64,000 bases of DNA from UKL13-2 sp964417885. GTDB taxonomy: Bacteria; Pseudomonadota; Gammaproteobacteria; Burkholderiales; Usitatibacteraceae. A program made the position numbers and the translations under genes. A model generated the notes under the pieces. The model saw nothing but the letters and a program-made list of their open reading frames with translations. It was not told the origin of the DNA and made no database searches. Below, in pieces: positions 63,753-64,000 of the stretch (position 1 is the stretch's first letter; the number at the start of each line of letters is the position of its first letter). The DNA is taken from NCBI GenBank assembly GCA_964417885.1, contig CAYQKN010000003.1:1-64000 (forward strand), in the 5' to 3' direction.

Positions 63753-64000
63753 ATGCAAACGCTACCTCCGCGGGCCAGACTGCTGCTGGCGTTGCCGGCG
63801 GTGGCGTCGCTGGTCTGTGGCGTGCTGTCCGGCCTGGCGCGCCTCGGCCTGCCGATGCCGGATTTGGTCGAGCAGCTGACCGGCCTGCACGGCGCGCTGA
63901 TGATAGTCGGCTTCTTCGGCACCGTGATCGGACTGGAGCGCGCGGTCGCACTGGGCAGGTTATGGCCGTTCGCGGCACCGCTATTCTCCGGTCTTGCCGG
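63753..64000 (+). CDS. Membrane protein, 5' part only (window edge)
   Basis: 82 codons are visible from the ATG at 63753, 15 bp after DUF2249. At least two membrane helices appear (LLLALPAVASLVCGVLSGL; MIVGFFGTVIGLERAVAL). HGALMIVGFFGTVIGLERAVAL resembles NnrS-like or related proteins that accompany NsrR-DUF2249 clusters, but too little is visible to name it. It probably belongs to the NsrR-controlled operon. Confidence 0.6.
   Translation, partial: MQTLPPRARLLLALPAVASLVCGVLSGLARLGLPMPDLVEQLTGLHGALMIVGFFGTVIGLERAVALGRLWPFAAPLFSGLA

Overview
The window is high-GC chromosomal DNA with three 100-N scaffold gaps (10261-10360, 17567-17666, 44892-44991). Each gap cuts a gene, so this is a draft or metagenome-derived scaffold. 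The gene families suggest a Betaproteobacterium, perhaps Burkholderiales or Rhodocyclales. They include CstA/YbdD, a GltD-linked 2-oxoacid oxidoreductase, DUF3422, DUF3096, SPINDLY/OGT-like glycosyltransferases, an OmpW porin with FNR/ANR boxes, an NsrR/SufT/DUF2249 group and many GGDEF/EAL proteins. The assignment is inference from gene content only.

Layout. 1-8.4 kb: a repeat, a small KOW protein, then a minus-strand run of a periplasmic cyclophilin and three c-di-GMP enzymes. 8.6-18.9 kb: an SRAP (YedK) protein, a cyclase-like/PEGA protein and a Ser/Thr kinase either side of a gap, a PAS-PAS-GGDEF protein, a Tat-exported PhoX phosphatase behind an 11-bp-phased Pho-box-like array, UspA, RidA, DUF3096 and a PhnA C-terminal-domain protein. 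19.07-21.84 kb: a complete IS1595-family transposon (24-bp inverted repeats, 8-bp target duplication) inserted into one copy of a 66-bp palindromic repeat. Its cargo includes a HEPN-motif protein and a short RNA-like locus whose terminal stem resembles the tRNA-like end of tmRNA.

22.4-31.2 kb: a pyruvate/C4 module with cstA, ybdD, a three-subunit 2-oxoacid oxidoreductase, a GltD-ferredoxin fusion flavoprotein and malic enzyme. A near-perfect FNR/ANR box precedes cstA and a perfect one precedes the oxidoreductase, suggesting control by oxygen. 31.2-40.4 kb: an EAL protein, a secreted protein, a degenerate EAL protein, DUF3422, a FecR/DUF6600 protein and an RhlE-type helicase. 40.6-47.2 kb: two methyltransferases, a class IV aminotransferase, a GspB-like membrane protein, a single-domain asparaginase, a LysR regulator and a GNAT enzyme. 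47.2-53.6 kb: two SPINDLY/OGT-type glycosyltransferases flanking a GST and a solute-binding lipoprotein.

53.6-64 kb: a diguanylate cyclase, a lipoprotein, a TonB receptor, alanine dehydrogenase, a flavodoxin-fold reductase and OmpW with two perfect FNR/ANR boxes between them, a DksA-like protein, Hsp20, DUF1697, and an NsrR regulator divergent from SufT-like, DUF2249 and a membrane protein cut by the window edge.

Two themes recur. One is a dense c-di-GMP network (seven GGDEF and/or EAL proteins, one predicted inactive as an EAL). The other is adaptation to low oxygen and nitrosative stress.
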